DNA from: Limnoraphis robusta CS-951
GTDB taxonomy: Bacteria > Cyanobacteriota > Cyanobacteriia > Cyanobacteriales > Microcoleaceae
NCBI RefSeq assembly: GCF_000972705.2
Contig: NZ_LATL02000183.1
Coordinates: forward strand, 1 to 12,949
Reading direction: 5' to 3'
DNA: 12,949 bases
This document shows, piece after piece, positions 5,967 through 12,653 of the stretch (positions within the stretch are counted from its first letter, which is position 1; each line of letters opens with the position of its first letter). The position numbers and the translations under genes are program-made. Under the pieces are notes generated by a model that saw only the letters and a program-made list of their open reading frames with translations, was not told the origin of the DNA and did no database searches.

Positions 5967-7781
5967 ATGACAAACGTTCCTGTTTCTCGGATTCGCAACT
6001 TTTCAATTATTGCTCACATTGATCACGGAAAGTCAACCTTAGCCGATCGCCTGTTACAAGAGACAGGTACAGTGGCTCAACGGGAGATGAAAGAGCAGTT
6101 CCTCGATTCGATGGATTTGGAACGAGAGCGCGGCATTACGATTAAGTTGCAAGCGGCTCGTATGGACTATACGGCAAAAGATGGCAATCATTATGTGCTG
6201 AATCTGATTGATACTCCGGGTCATGTGGATTTTTCCTATGAAGTGTCGCGAAGTCTCGCTGCTTGTGAAGGGGCGTTACTCGTCGTAGATGCTTCTCAGG
6301 GGGTAGAAGCTCAAACCTTGGCAAATGTTTATCTCGCGCTCGAAAATAACCTAGAGATTATCCCGGTATTAAACAAAATAGATTTACCTGGAGCCGAACC
6401 TGAACGAGTCAAGGGAGAAATCGAAGAAATTATCGGTTTAGACTGCTCAGGCGCGATTTTAGCCTCGGCTAAAGAAGGAATTGGCATTAATGAAATCTTA
6501 GAGTCAATTGTTAAATTAATTCCAGCTCCTCAAGATACCGTTTCCCAAAAGTTACGGGCGTTAATTTTTGATAGCTACTACGATAGTTATCGAGGTGTAA
6601 TTGTTTATTTTCGAGTCATGGATGGTCGTCTGAAAAAAGGCGATCGCATCCGTTTAATGGCTTCCCAAAAAGAATACGAAATTGATGAAATAGGCGTTTT
6701 GTCTCCGACTCAAAAACCCGTTGATGAACTTCACGCCGGAGAAGTGGGTTATTTAGCCGCAGCAATTAAAGCCGTTGAAGATGCCCGAGTTGGAGATACA
6801 ATTACATTAGCCAAGGATGCCGCAGAATCACCCTTACCCGGTTACAAAGAAGCAAATCCGATGGTATTTTGTGGCTTGTTTCCGACAGATTCCGATCAAT
6901 TTCCTGAGCTTCGCGAAGCCCTTGATAAACTGAAGTTGAATGATTCAGCTCTTTCTTATGAACCGGAAACCTCAACGGCGATGGGATTTGGGTTTCGCTG
7001 CGGGTTTTTAGGTTTACTGCATATGGAAATCGTGCAGGAACGTTTAGAACGGGAATATGATCTTGATTTAATTGTGACTTCTCCCTCCGTTGTTTATCAA
7101 GTAACGACCTTAAAAGGGGAAGTGTTAATGATAGATAACCCCAGCAATTTACCCGAACCCAATCAGCGAGAAAAGATCGAAGAACCCTATGTGCGGGTAG
7201 AAATGATTACCCCCGAAGAATATGTGGGCACCTTGATGGATTTGGGTCAAACTCGTCGGGGTGATTTTAAAGACATGAAATATTTGACCCAGGGACGGAC
7301 AACCCTAGTCTATGAAGTTCCCCTGGCGGAAGTGGTGACGGATTTCTTTGATCAGATGAAGTCTCGGACTCGGGGCTATGCGAGTATGGAGTATCATTTG
7401 ATTGGCTATCGGGTGAATCCTTTAGTAAAGTTAGATCTGTTGATCAATGGTGATCCGGTCGATTCCCTTTCGATGATTGTTCACCGAGATAAGGCTTATA
7501 ATGTCGGTCGAGGAATGGTCGAGAAGTTGAAAGAGTTGATTCCTCGTCATCAGTTTAAGGTGCCTCTGCAAGCCGCGATTGGGTCTAAAGTGATTGCGAG
7601 TGAACATATTCCGGCGTTGCGAAAAGATGTGTTAGCCAAGTGTTACGGGGGAGACATCAGTCGCAAGAAGAAATTACTCGCCAAACAAGCAAAAGGGAAA
7701 AAACGCATGAAGTCTCTAGGATCAGTTGATGTTCCCCAAGAAGCGTTTATGGCGGTATTGCGACTCAATCAAGAATCGTGA
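5967..7781 (+). CDS. lepA: Elongation factor 4 (LepA GTPase)
   Basis: Ribosome-associated translational GTPase proposed to back-translocate or remodel stalled ribosomes and to aid initiation. The 604 residues have the full G-domain: G1 AHIDHGKST (16-24), G2 RGIT (55-58), G3 DTPGH (82-86), G4 NKID (136-139) and G5 SAK (167-169). Beta-barrel domain 2, the EF-G-like domains and the LepA-only C-terminal domain follow, with the basic tail [19 protein letters not shown] near 567-585 and [13 protein letters not shown] after it. Length is standard. The start [23 protein letters not shown] matches the family although the leader has only a weak GGAAA. One HIP1 octamer lies inside (6640-6647). It appears to be a single-gene unit, with no gene downstream for 570 bases. 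Confidence 0.98.
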   Translation: MTNVPVSRIRNFSIIAHIDHGKSTLADRLLQETGTVAQREMKEQFLDSMDLERERGITIKLQAARMDYTAKDGNHYVLNLIDTPGHVDFSYEVSRSLAACEGALLVVDASQGVEAQTLANVYLALENNLEIIPVLNKIDLPGAEPERVKGEIEEIIGLDCSGAILASAKEGIGINEILESIVKLIPAPQDTVSQKLRALIFDSYYDSYRGVIVYFRVMDGRLKKGDRIRLMASQKEYEIDEIGVLSPTQKPVDELHAGEVGYLAAAIKAVEDARVGDTITLAKDAAESPLPGYKEANPMVFCGLFPTDSDQFPELREALDKLKLNDSALSYEPETSTAMGFGFRCGFLGLLHMEIVQERLEREYDLDLIVTSPSVVYQVTTLKGEVLMIDNPSNLPEPNQREKIEEPYVRVEMITPEEYVGTLMDLGQTRRGDFKDMKYLTQGRTTLVYEVPLAEVVTDFFDQMKSRTRGYASMEYHLIGYRVNPLVKLDLLINGDPVDSLSMIVHRDKAYNVGRGMVEKLKELIPRHQFKVPLQAAIGSKVIASEHIPALRKDVLAKCYGGDISRKKKLLAKQAKGKKRMKSLGSVDVPQEAFMAVLRLNQES

Positions 7782-7820
7782 CGTACTCCCACATCATCAT
7801 CTTTGATTGAGCCTGTTTGA

Positions 7821-7848
7821 GTATAGACGTAGCATACTATGTCTATAC
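7821..7848. repeat. Palindrome after lepA
   Basis: GTATAGAC (7821-7828) and GTCTATAC (7841-7848) are perfect inverted repeats. The inner GTAG/CTAT also pairs with one G-U, giving a 12-pair stem and a CATA loop in RNA. It begins 40 bases past the lepA stop. No T-run follows directly, so it may end or protect lepA mRNA, or be a dispersed palindrome. Confidence 0.6.
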
Positions 7849-7854
7849 GAATCC

Positions 7855-7875
7855 CCCTAAACCCTAACCCCTGTT
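7855..7875. repeat. Degenerate heptad repeat CCCTAAA/CCCTAAC/CCCTGTT
   Basis: Three contiguous seven-base units share CCCT and vary in the last three bases. This fits the heptad repeats seen elsewhere in the window. Confidence 0.5.
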
Positions 7876-7929
7876 CCTTCTTGTCGCATTTTTTTCGAGA
7901 TTTCAGTTCAGATTCGCATCTGTTGGGGG

Positions 7930-7958
7930 TTGACAAGGGGTCGGGGATACTGATAAAT
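7930..7958 (+). promoter_or_regulatory. Candidate promoter of the UDP-sugar operon
   Basis: A perfect -35 box TTGACA (7930-7935) is followed 17 bases later by ATAAAT (7953-7958), a poor -10. A perfect TATAAT lies at 7975-7980 but has no suitable -35. The start site is thus uncertain; a leader near 390 bases would result. Confidence 0.25.
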
Positions 7959-8037
7959 TATTAATAGTGTATTTTATAATCGGGTATTGATAAAAATATT
8001 TTTTTCGCGACTATCCCATTATTAAATAATGATACCC
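7944..8037. promoter_or_regulatory. Cluster of GGG-(A/T)TA boxes in AT-rich DNA
   Basis: GGGATACTGATAAA (7944-7957, +) and GGGTATTGATAAA (7982-7994, +) are near-identical. On the minus strand GGGTATCATTATTTAA (8037-8022) and GGGATAGT (8017-8010) repeat the box in opposite orientation. CGGGTAT (7981-7987) and ATACCCG (8032-8038) are a perfect inverted repeat. The arrangement looks like a multi-site binding region upstream of the UDP-sugar genes; no regulator can be named. Confidence 0.35.
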
Positions 8038-8355
8038 GGAGCGGCCCCAAAAAGTCAAGAGGGTCTTGGAAAAAAAATCGCGAAATTTGCGGGAAAAACG
8101 AGTTGGAACGCAACAATCAAATAATCGTTTGTTCCCATTGACAATGACATAGAAATGTGATGCGATGGATTTGGTTGGATTTTTCAATTTGCCCTTTGAA
8201 AGTTTGACTCAGTTGGGCTGAAATTTGGTCAGGGAATTTAGCGTTGCATCAAGTCAATACAGTAAACCCCAAAGCTCAACTTCTGTTGATTTGGATTTGA
8301 AGCCAGAGTTTTGTACTATGGAATTACCCTCTACGTTTGCGTGGTACGTGCAGCA

Positions 8356-9303
8356 ATGAGAATTTTAGTAACAGGCGGAGCAGGTTTCATCGGTTCACAC
8401 CTCATTGATCGCCTAATGCAACAGGGACATGAGGTTGTATGCCTGGATAATTTCTTTACAGGTACGAAGCGAAACCTAATTAAATGGCTGGGAAATCCTT
8501 ACTTTGAATTGATTCGCCATGATATCACAGAACCGATTCGCATAGAAGCAGATCAAATTTACCACTTGGCTTGTCCGGCTTCTCCAGTTCATTATCAGTA
8601 CAACCCCGTCAAAACCATTAAAACCAATGTACTGGGAACCCTAAATATGCTGGGGTTAGCCAAACGGGTAAAAGCAAGGTTTTTGCTGGCTTCAACTTCC
8701 GAAGTGTATGGCGATCCGGATGTACATCCTCAAACAGAAGACTATCGGGGAAATGTCAATCCGATTGGGATTCGCAGTTGTTACGATGAAGGTAAACGAG
8801 TTGCTGAAACCTTAGCCTTTGACTATCACCGCCAAAATGGGGTCGATATTCGAGTCGCTCGGATTTTTAATACCTATGGACCTCGAATGTTAGAACATGA
8901 TGGTCGAGTCGTGAGTAACTTTGTGGTACAAGCTTTGCAAGGAATTCCGTTAACGGTCTATGGCGATGGTTCTCAAACTCGCAGCTTTTGCTATGTGTCT
9001 GACTTGGTAGAAGGGTTGATGCGTTTGATGAATGGGGATTATATTGGCCCTGTGAATATGGGAAATCCCGATGAATATACCATCCTGGAATTAGCACAAA
9101 AAATTCAGCACATGATTAATCCTGATGCGGAAATTCAATTTAAACCGCTTCCTCAAGACGACCCCAGACAAAGACAACCGGACATCACCAAAGCCAAAAC
9201 TTACTTGAATTGGGAACCGACTATTGGACTAGAAGACGGCTTAAACTTGACGATTGAGGACTTCCGCCAACGAATTTTCGAGGAAAAGTCTAAACAACAA
9301 TAG
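8356..9303 (+). CDS. UDP-glucuronate decarboxylase (UDP-xylose synthase)
   Basis: Converts UDP-glucuronate to UDP-xylose and CO2 through a tightly bound NAD+, in the cytoplasm, supplying xylose for surface polysaccharides. I choose the ATG at 8356 (315 residues), since [16 protein letters not shown] is the family N-terminus. A TTG at 8311 would add 15 residues without similarity, and neither start has a ribosome-binding site. It is an extended short-chain dehydrogenase: NAD loop GGAGFIG (7-13), acid D31, active-site S115-E116 in STSEVYGD, Y143 and K147 in [11 protein letters not shown], and the decarboxylase-type R273 in [14 protein letters not shown]. The stretch [23 protein letters not shown] is typical of UXS enzymes and separates it from dTDP-glucose dehydratase and UDP-galactose epimerase. 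The enzyme making its substrate follows 122 bases downstream, so they probably form an operon. Confidence 0.92.
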   Translation: MRILVTGGAGFIGSHLIDRLMQQGHEVVCLDNFFTGTKRNLIKWLGNPYFELIRHDITEPIRIEADQIYHLACPASPVHYQYNPVKTIKTNVLGTLNMLGLAKRVKARFLLASTSEVYGDPDVHPQTEDYRGNVNPIGIRSCYDEGKRVAETLAFDYHRQNGVDIRVARIFNTYGPRMLEHDGRVVSNFVVQALQGIPLTVYGDGSQTRSFCYVSDLVEGLMRLMNGDYIGPVNMGNPDEYTILELAQKIQHMINPDAEIQFKPLPQDDPRQRQPDITKAKTYLNWEPTIGLEDGLNLTIEDFRQRIFEEKSKQQ

Positions 9304-9313
9304 AATAGAAATA

Positions 9314-9345
9314 GGATTCATCAGGCAGCGATACCATTTGAATCC
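9314..9345. repeat. Inverted repeat between the two UDP-sugar genes
   Basis: GGATTCA (9314-9320) and TGAATCC (9339-9345) are perfect 7-bp inverted repeats with an 18-base loop, starting ten bases past the decarboxylase stop. It may be a weak processing or attenuation stem. No T-run follows closely. Confidence 0.3.
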
Positions 9346-9425
9346 CAGTAAGATGATCAGAAACCCAGGTCATCTAAAACGATATTGCTTTTTTGTTTCG
9401 TTCATAGAATGAGGATATCATTATT

Positions 9426-10790
9426 ATGCGAGTTTGTGTGATTGGTACTGGATATGTTGGCTTAGTAACTGGAGTGTGCCTCGCTCATACTGGCCACGAT
9501 GTACTCTGCGTAGATAATAACGAAGAAAAAGTCAAATTGATGAGATCCGGACAGTCACCGATTTATGAACCGGGTTTATCAGAATTAATGAAGAAAAATA
9601 TGGAGGAAGGACGCTTGTCCTTTACTTCGGATTTAGCCGAAGGGGTGAGTCACGGGGATATATTATTTATTGCGGTTGGAACTCCGGCTTTACCAACAGG
9701 TGAAAGTGATACTCGCTATGTCGAAGCTGTAGCTCGTGGAATTGGTTCTCACTTAAGCAAAGGTTACAAAGTGGTTGTGAATAAGTCAACGGTACCGATT
9801 GGTTCGGGTGACTGGGTGCGGATGATTGTTCTCGATGGAGTTGCAGAACAACAAAAGCAACAGGGAGGAAGCGGAACAGTAGAAGTTGAATTTGATGTGG
9901 TGAGTAACCCCGAATTTTTGCGAGAAGGTTCAGCAATTTATGACACGTTTAACCCTGATCGGATTGTTTTGGGGAGCAATAGCCAAAAAGCATTGGAGAT
10001 GATGCAAGAGCTTTATAAACCGATTATAGAGCGTAAGTGTGCTGAAGATCCGACTTTACCTGCGGTTCCAGTTGTGATGACGGACCTCAGTTCAGCCGAG
10101 ATGGTGAAATATGCGGCGAATTCTTTCTTAGCAACTAAAATTAGCTTTATTAATGAAATTGCCAATATTTGCGATCGCGTCGGAGCAGATGTTAAACAGG
10201 TTGCGGTTGGTATTGGCTTAGACTCCCGAATTGGGAGTAAGTTCTTACAAGCAGGAATTGGTTGGGGGGGTTCTTGTTTCCCGAAGGATGTTTCAGCCTT
10301 AATTCATACCGCCGATGACTACAATTATGAAGCGCAGTTGTTAAAAGCGGCTGTTGAAGTGAACAATCGTCAACGGTTAATGGCGGTTGAAAAGTTACAA
10401 CAAATGCTGAAAATTCTCAAAGGTAAAACCATCGGATTGTTAGGCTTAACATTCAAACCGGATACCGATGATTTGCGAGATGCTCCCGCTTTAAATATTA
10501 TTGAACAACTCAACCGTTTGGGAGCCAAAGTTAAAGCTTACGATCCGATTATCTCTCAAACCGGAATGCGTCATGGTTTATCCAATGTGATTGTTGAAAC
10601 TGATCCAGAACTGTTAGCCGATGGTTGCGATGCGTTAGTTGTGATTACTGAATGGGAACAGTTTCAGAAACTCGACTACAGTAAGATGGCGAAGTTAATG
10701 CACTCGGCTGTATTGATTGATGGACGGAACTACTTGGATCGCCAACAGTTAGAAAAAGCTGGATTCCAATATATTGGTATCGGACACTAA
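9426..10790 (+). CDS. ugd: UDP-glucose 6-dehydrogenase
   Basis: Oxidises UDP-glucose to UDP-glucuronate with two NAD+, the step before the decarboxylase encoded just upstream. The 454 residues begin with the NAD-binding MRVCVIGTGYVGLVTG (1-16) and D30. The middle has VNKSTVPIG (118-126), NPEFLREGSA (161-170) and K228/N232 in MVKYAANSFLATK. The catalytic cysteine is C284 in GGSCFPKD, with D288. The C-terminal domain has GLTFKPDTDDLRDAPA (340-355) and a family-like end, LIDGRNYLD. The start is supported by GAGG at 9411-9414. UDP-glucuronate is used for envelope and exopolysaccharides; the gene order decarboxylase then dehydrogenase puts two consecutive pathway steps together. Transcription ends at the terminator 10826-10861. 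One HIP1 octamer lies inside (10171-10178). Confidence 0.97.
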   Translation: MRVCVIGTGYVGLVTGVCLAHTGHDVLCVDNNEEKVKLMRSGQSPIYEPGLSELMKKNMEEGRLSFTSDLAEGVSHGDILFIAVGTPALPTGESDTRYVEAVARGIGSHLSKGYKVVVNKSTVPIGSGDWVRMIVLDGVAEQQKQQGGSGTVEVEFDVVSNPEFLREGSAIYDTFNPDRIVLGSNSQKALEMMQELYKPIIERKCAEDPTLPAVPVVMTDLSSAEMVKYAANSFLATKISFINEIANICDRVGADVKQVAVGIGLDSRIGSKFLQAGIGWGGSCFPKDVSALIHTADDYNYEAQLLKAAVEVNNRQRLMAVEKLQQMLKILKGKTIGLLGLTFKPDTDDLRDAPALNIIEQLNRLGAKVKAYDPIISQTGMRHGLSNVIVETDPELLADGCDALVVITEWEQFQKLDYSKMAKLMHSAVLIDGRNYLDRQQLEKAGFQYIGIGH

Positions 10791-10825
10791 ACTCTAAATT
10801 TTTAGCAGTTAGCGTTTAAAACATC

Positions 10826-10864
10826 AGACGGGAGAGATGAAAGATACTCTTCCGTCTTGATTTT
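10826..10864 (+). terminator. Rho-independent terminator of the UDP-sugar operon
   Basis: AGACGGGAGAG (10826-10836) pairs with CTCTTCCGTCT (10847-10857) over 11 positions with one G-U and a ten-base loop, then TGATTTT. It lies 35 bases past the ugd stop. The T-run is short, but stem and position fit. Confidence 0.75.
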
Positions 10865-10985
10865 AACTATTATGTCATCCGGTTTACGGTTAACGGTTGT
10901 CAACCCCCCACCTATCCTCAACTGAAAACTATCATAAATTTTCGGAAGCCAGATGAGTCTTAATAGAAGTGTTAAGGGGAAAGTT

Positions 10986-11405
10986 ATGACATCTAGTCTG
11001 TATCACCAGGCACTAGAACAGCTTCAAGCAGGAGATCTAGCAGGAGCATTGCAGAGCCTGGATCAAGCTCTCAATGAGCATCCTGAGTTTGCTGATGCTC
11101 TTTATCAAAGGGGGAAGCTACGAGTCAAACTGGGGGATTTACAGGGCGCACTCGCTGATTATACTGAGGTACTTCGTCTCCAACCCACAATCGAAGCATT
11201 TCTGAAGCGAGGTTTGATCTATTTGATGATGGATGCAGCCCCCGCCGCGATCATAGATGCCCAGCAAGCAACACGATTAGCGCCCAGATTTGCAGCAGCC
11301 TACCAGCTTTTGGGTAAAGCCTATCGACAAGTGGGAAATACTGAACAGGCAATTACAGCATACAAACAGGCTGTTCGCTGCTATATTGAACAACAAGACA
11401 ATTGA
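10986..11405 (+). CDS. TPR protein, probably truncated by a TnpB element
   Basis: A tetratricopeptide-repeat protein, expected to bind partner proteins; its partner is unknown. I prefer the ATG at 10986 (139 residues) because AAGGGG (10974-10979) stands six bases upstream; an ATG at 10953 would add 11 residues. Four TPR units fill the product, at about 3-34, 35-68, 69-101 and 102-135, with the usual pattern (ALYQRGKLRVKLGDLQGALADYTEVLRLQP). There is no signal peptide. The stop TGA (11403-11405) is part of the terminal TTGA of the adjoining IS200/IS605-type element, so the frame was probably longer before insertion. From memory, related cyanobacterial proteins go on after a CY(I/L)EQ(Q/K)D motif. 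The rest would lie beyond the mobile elements, outside the window. Whether the shortened protein still works is unknown. Confidence 0.8.
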   Translation: MTSSLYHQALEQLQAGDLAGALQSLDQALNEHPEFADALYQRGKLRVKLGDLQGALADYTEVLRLQPTIEAFLKRGLIYLMMDAAPAAIIDAQQATRLAPRFAAAYQLLGKAYRQVGNTEQAITAYKQAVRCYIEQQDN

Positions 11406-11565
11406 CACTCCCCAGCGCTAGAAGCGCGGGGATTCTAGCTTCAGCGTCGTTGCTTGCTCTTGCAGGTCTTGCGACCAACAGGAGTAGAGGCTACAACTCC
11501 ACTAGCGTTACTTCCGGGTTGCCCACCCGTAGCGGCAGGTGCTACAACGGGGGGAACCCCCGCAA
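11402..11565 (-). ncRNA. Predicted omega (right-end) RNA of TnpB
   Basis: In TnpB elements the guide RNA overlaps the 3' end of tnpB and runs through the right end into flanking DNA. This stretch has a series of stems: CGGGGG/CCCCCG (11548-11562), GTAGC/GCTAC (11529-11545), a GGTC-GCAA-GACC GNRA-loop hairpin (minus strand, 11476-11465) and the terminal hairpin CCCC-(A)-GCGCT/AGCGC-GGGG (11410-11431). The overlapping TnpB tail is Gly/Ala/Pro/Val-rich, as expected for coding DNA constrained by RNA folding. The guide would be the 15-20 bases just outside, about 11382-11401 on the minus strand. The 5' boundary is approximate. Confidence 0.5.
11410..11431. repeat. Right-end hairpin of the TnpB element
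   Basis: CCCC (11410-11413), bulged A, GCGCT (11415-11419), loop AGA, AGCGC (11423-11427), GGGG (11428-11431): nine pairs with one bulge. Subterminal hairpins with a bulge, four bases from a TTGA/TCAA cleavage motif, are the recognition signal of IS200/IS605 transposases. Confidence 0.75.
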
Positions 11566-12577
11566 CGCACTGCCTTGCCTTTGCACGACTTAAGATTACT
11601 TTGGCAGCATTCACGTCCCGATGTTCAACGTGACCACAAGTAGGGCAAGAATGAGTGCGAGTGCTTAGAGTTTTTTGGACTTTAGTACCGCACTTGCTGC
11701 ATTCTTGGCTTGTGAAATGTGGAGGAACAGCAATTACTTCCCTGCCAAACTTCTGCCCAAAGTATTCGAGCCAGAGGCGGAATTGATACCAAGAAACATC
11801 ATTAATACTTTTGGCTAGCTTGTGATTTTTCACCAGTCCGCTTACATTTAAGTCTTCCAAGACAACCTTAGCGTTTGCTAGGCATAAGTTACGCGCCAGT
11901 CTCTTAGCGTGTTCTTCTCTTTGTCGAGTTACTCTTAAATGCTTGCGTCCATAAACACCACGAGCTTTTTTCCGTCCGCTTGACCCCTTCTTTTTCTTGT
12001 AAATTTGACGCTGAGAGCGCAAGATATTCTTCTCGGCTTTGCGTAAAAACCGAGGATTTTCCTCGTGATTGCCGGAAGAGTCGGAATAAAAGTATTCTAG
12101 TCCAACATCAATACCGACTTCTGTATTAGTATTTGGCGCATCTTGCTGATTATCAGCCTTGACGCAAAATTGCACGTAGTAGCCATCAGCTTTTCGTACA
12201 ATGCGAACTCGCTTGATTAGGTCTAAAGGAAAAGTGTGAATATCCCATTTTCCTAACAACTTGAGTGAGCCAATACCTTTTTTGTCGGTGAAATTAATAC
12301 GACGCTTGGATGAATGCAATTTCCAGCCAGAAACCTTGTACTCAACCGAACGGGTATTTTTCTTGAACCGAGGGTACCCTTTCTTCCCAGGCTTCTTTTT
12401 CTTGCAATTGTCGAAAAATCGATTGATTGCACGTTCTACATTCTCAACAGATGCTTGACAAGCATGGGAGTTTAGTTCTGCAACGAATGTGTACTCTGCA
12501 CGTAACTGAGTGTTGTACTGGTACATCTCTTTTTTGCCGACACCTCGATTATCCATCCAGTATCTCAGCACTTTGTT
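11441..12577 (-). CDS. tnpB: TnpB RNA-guided nuclease, 3' exon interrupted by a group II intron
   Basis: TnpB cuts DNA at sites matching its omega RNA and helps the element persist. This exon gives 378 residues, beginning NKVLRYWMDNRG, a motif that in intact relatives follows about 25-35 N-terminal residues, missing here. Numbered from that N, the RuvC residues are all present: D157 (VGIDVGLEYF), E241 (VLEDLNVSG) and D321 (HRDVNAAK). The zinc finger is C293, C296, C311 and C314. The Gly/Pro/Val tail overlaps the predicted omega RNA. An in-frame start upstream (TTG at 12655, giving MSRMMGNCQVRFLGG...) only translates intron domains V and VI and should not be taken as the protein start. The true 5' exon should lie past 12949, on the other side of the intron. 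If the intron splices, a complete TnpB could be made. Confidence 0.85.
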   Translation of the reverse strand, partial: NKVLRYWMDNRGVGKKEMYQYNTQLRAEYTFVAELNSHACQASVENVERAINRFFDNCKKKKPGKKGYPRFKKNTRSVEYKVSGWKLHSSKRRINFTDKKGIGSLKLLGKWDIHTFPLDLIKRVRIVRKADGYYVQFCVKADNQQDAPNTNTEVGIDVGLEYFYSDSSGNHEENPRFLRKAEKNILRSQRQIYKKKKGSSGRKKARGVYGRKHLRVTRQREEHAKRLARNLCLANAKVVLEDLNVSGLVKNHKLAKSINDVSWYQFRLWLEYFGQKFGREVIAVPPHFTSQECSKCGTKVQKTLSTRTHSCPTCGHVEHRDVNAAKVILSRAKARQCVAGVPPVVAPAATGGQPGSNASGVVASTPVGRKTCKSKQRR

Positions 12578-12616
12578 GTCGGGTAGGAGAGCATACGTCG
12601 CCGCATCTCTCCCCCC
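12578..12616 (-). ncRNA. Group II intron domain VI with branch-point A
   Basis: On the minus strand GGAGAG-ATGCG pairs with CGTAT-(G)-CTCTCC around a GCGA tetraloop, and outer G residues pair with CCC. The unpaired TA in CTCTCC-TA-CCCGAC puts an A (complement of 12584) seven bases from the intron end, the normal place for the lariat branch nucleotide. Confidence 0.75.
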
Positions 12617-12619
12617 TAA

Positions 12620-12653
12620 GAACCGGACTTGACAGTTTCCCATCATCCGGCTC
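12620..12653 (-). ncRNA. Group II intron domain V
   Basis: The 34 bases fold as the catalytic hairpin of all group II introns: GAGCCGGA/TCCGGTTC (eight pairs, one G-U), a two-base AG bulge on the 3' side, TGATGG/CTGTCA (six pairs, two G-U) and a GAAA tetraloop. The AGC catalytic triad is at positions 2-4. The lengths 8+6+4+6+2+8 match the canonical form exactly. The stop codon of the maturase (12654-12652) overlaps its first two bases. Confidence 0.93.

Larger units (their letters stand above)
7782..8355. other. Long intergenic region between lepA and the UDP-sugar genes
   Basis: 574 bases without a gene. It holds, in order, a perfect-arm palindrome (7821-7848), three CCCTNNN heptads (7855-7875), a TTGACA box (7930-7935), an AT-rich tract with four GGG-(A/T)TA boxes (7944-8037) and a stretch to 8355 in which I see only a second TTGACA (8138-8143). 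No tRNA or small ORF was recognised. The decarboxylase transcript may have a leader of 200-400 bases. Confidence 0.6.

Noticed and set aside
8051..8078. CAAGA-GGG-TCTTG hairpin next to an A-run as a terminator
   Set aside because: The T-run form would serve only minus-strand transcription, and no minus-strand gene lies nearby. The stem has only five pairs.
8311..8355. Upstream TTG start for the UDP-glucuronate decarboxylase
   Set aside because: The 15 extra residues have no family similarity, and the ATG at 8356 gives the canonical [13 protein letters not shown] start.
11402..11593. 63-residue open frame on the plus strand after the TPR gene
   Set aside because: It is antisense to the tnpB tail and right-end hairpin. 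Its composition follows the structured RNA region, with no independent support.
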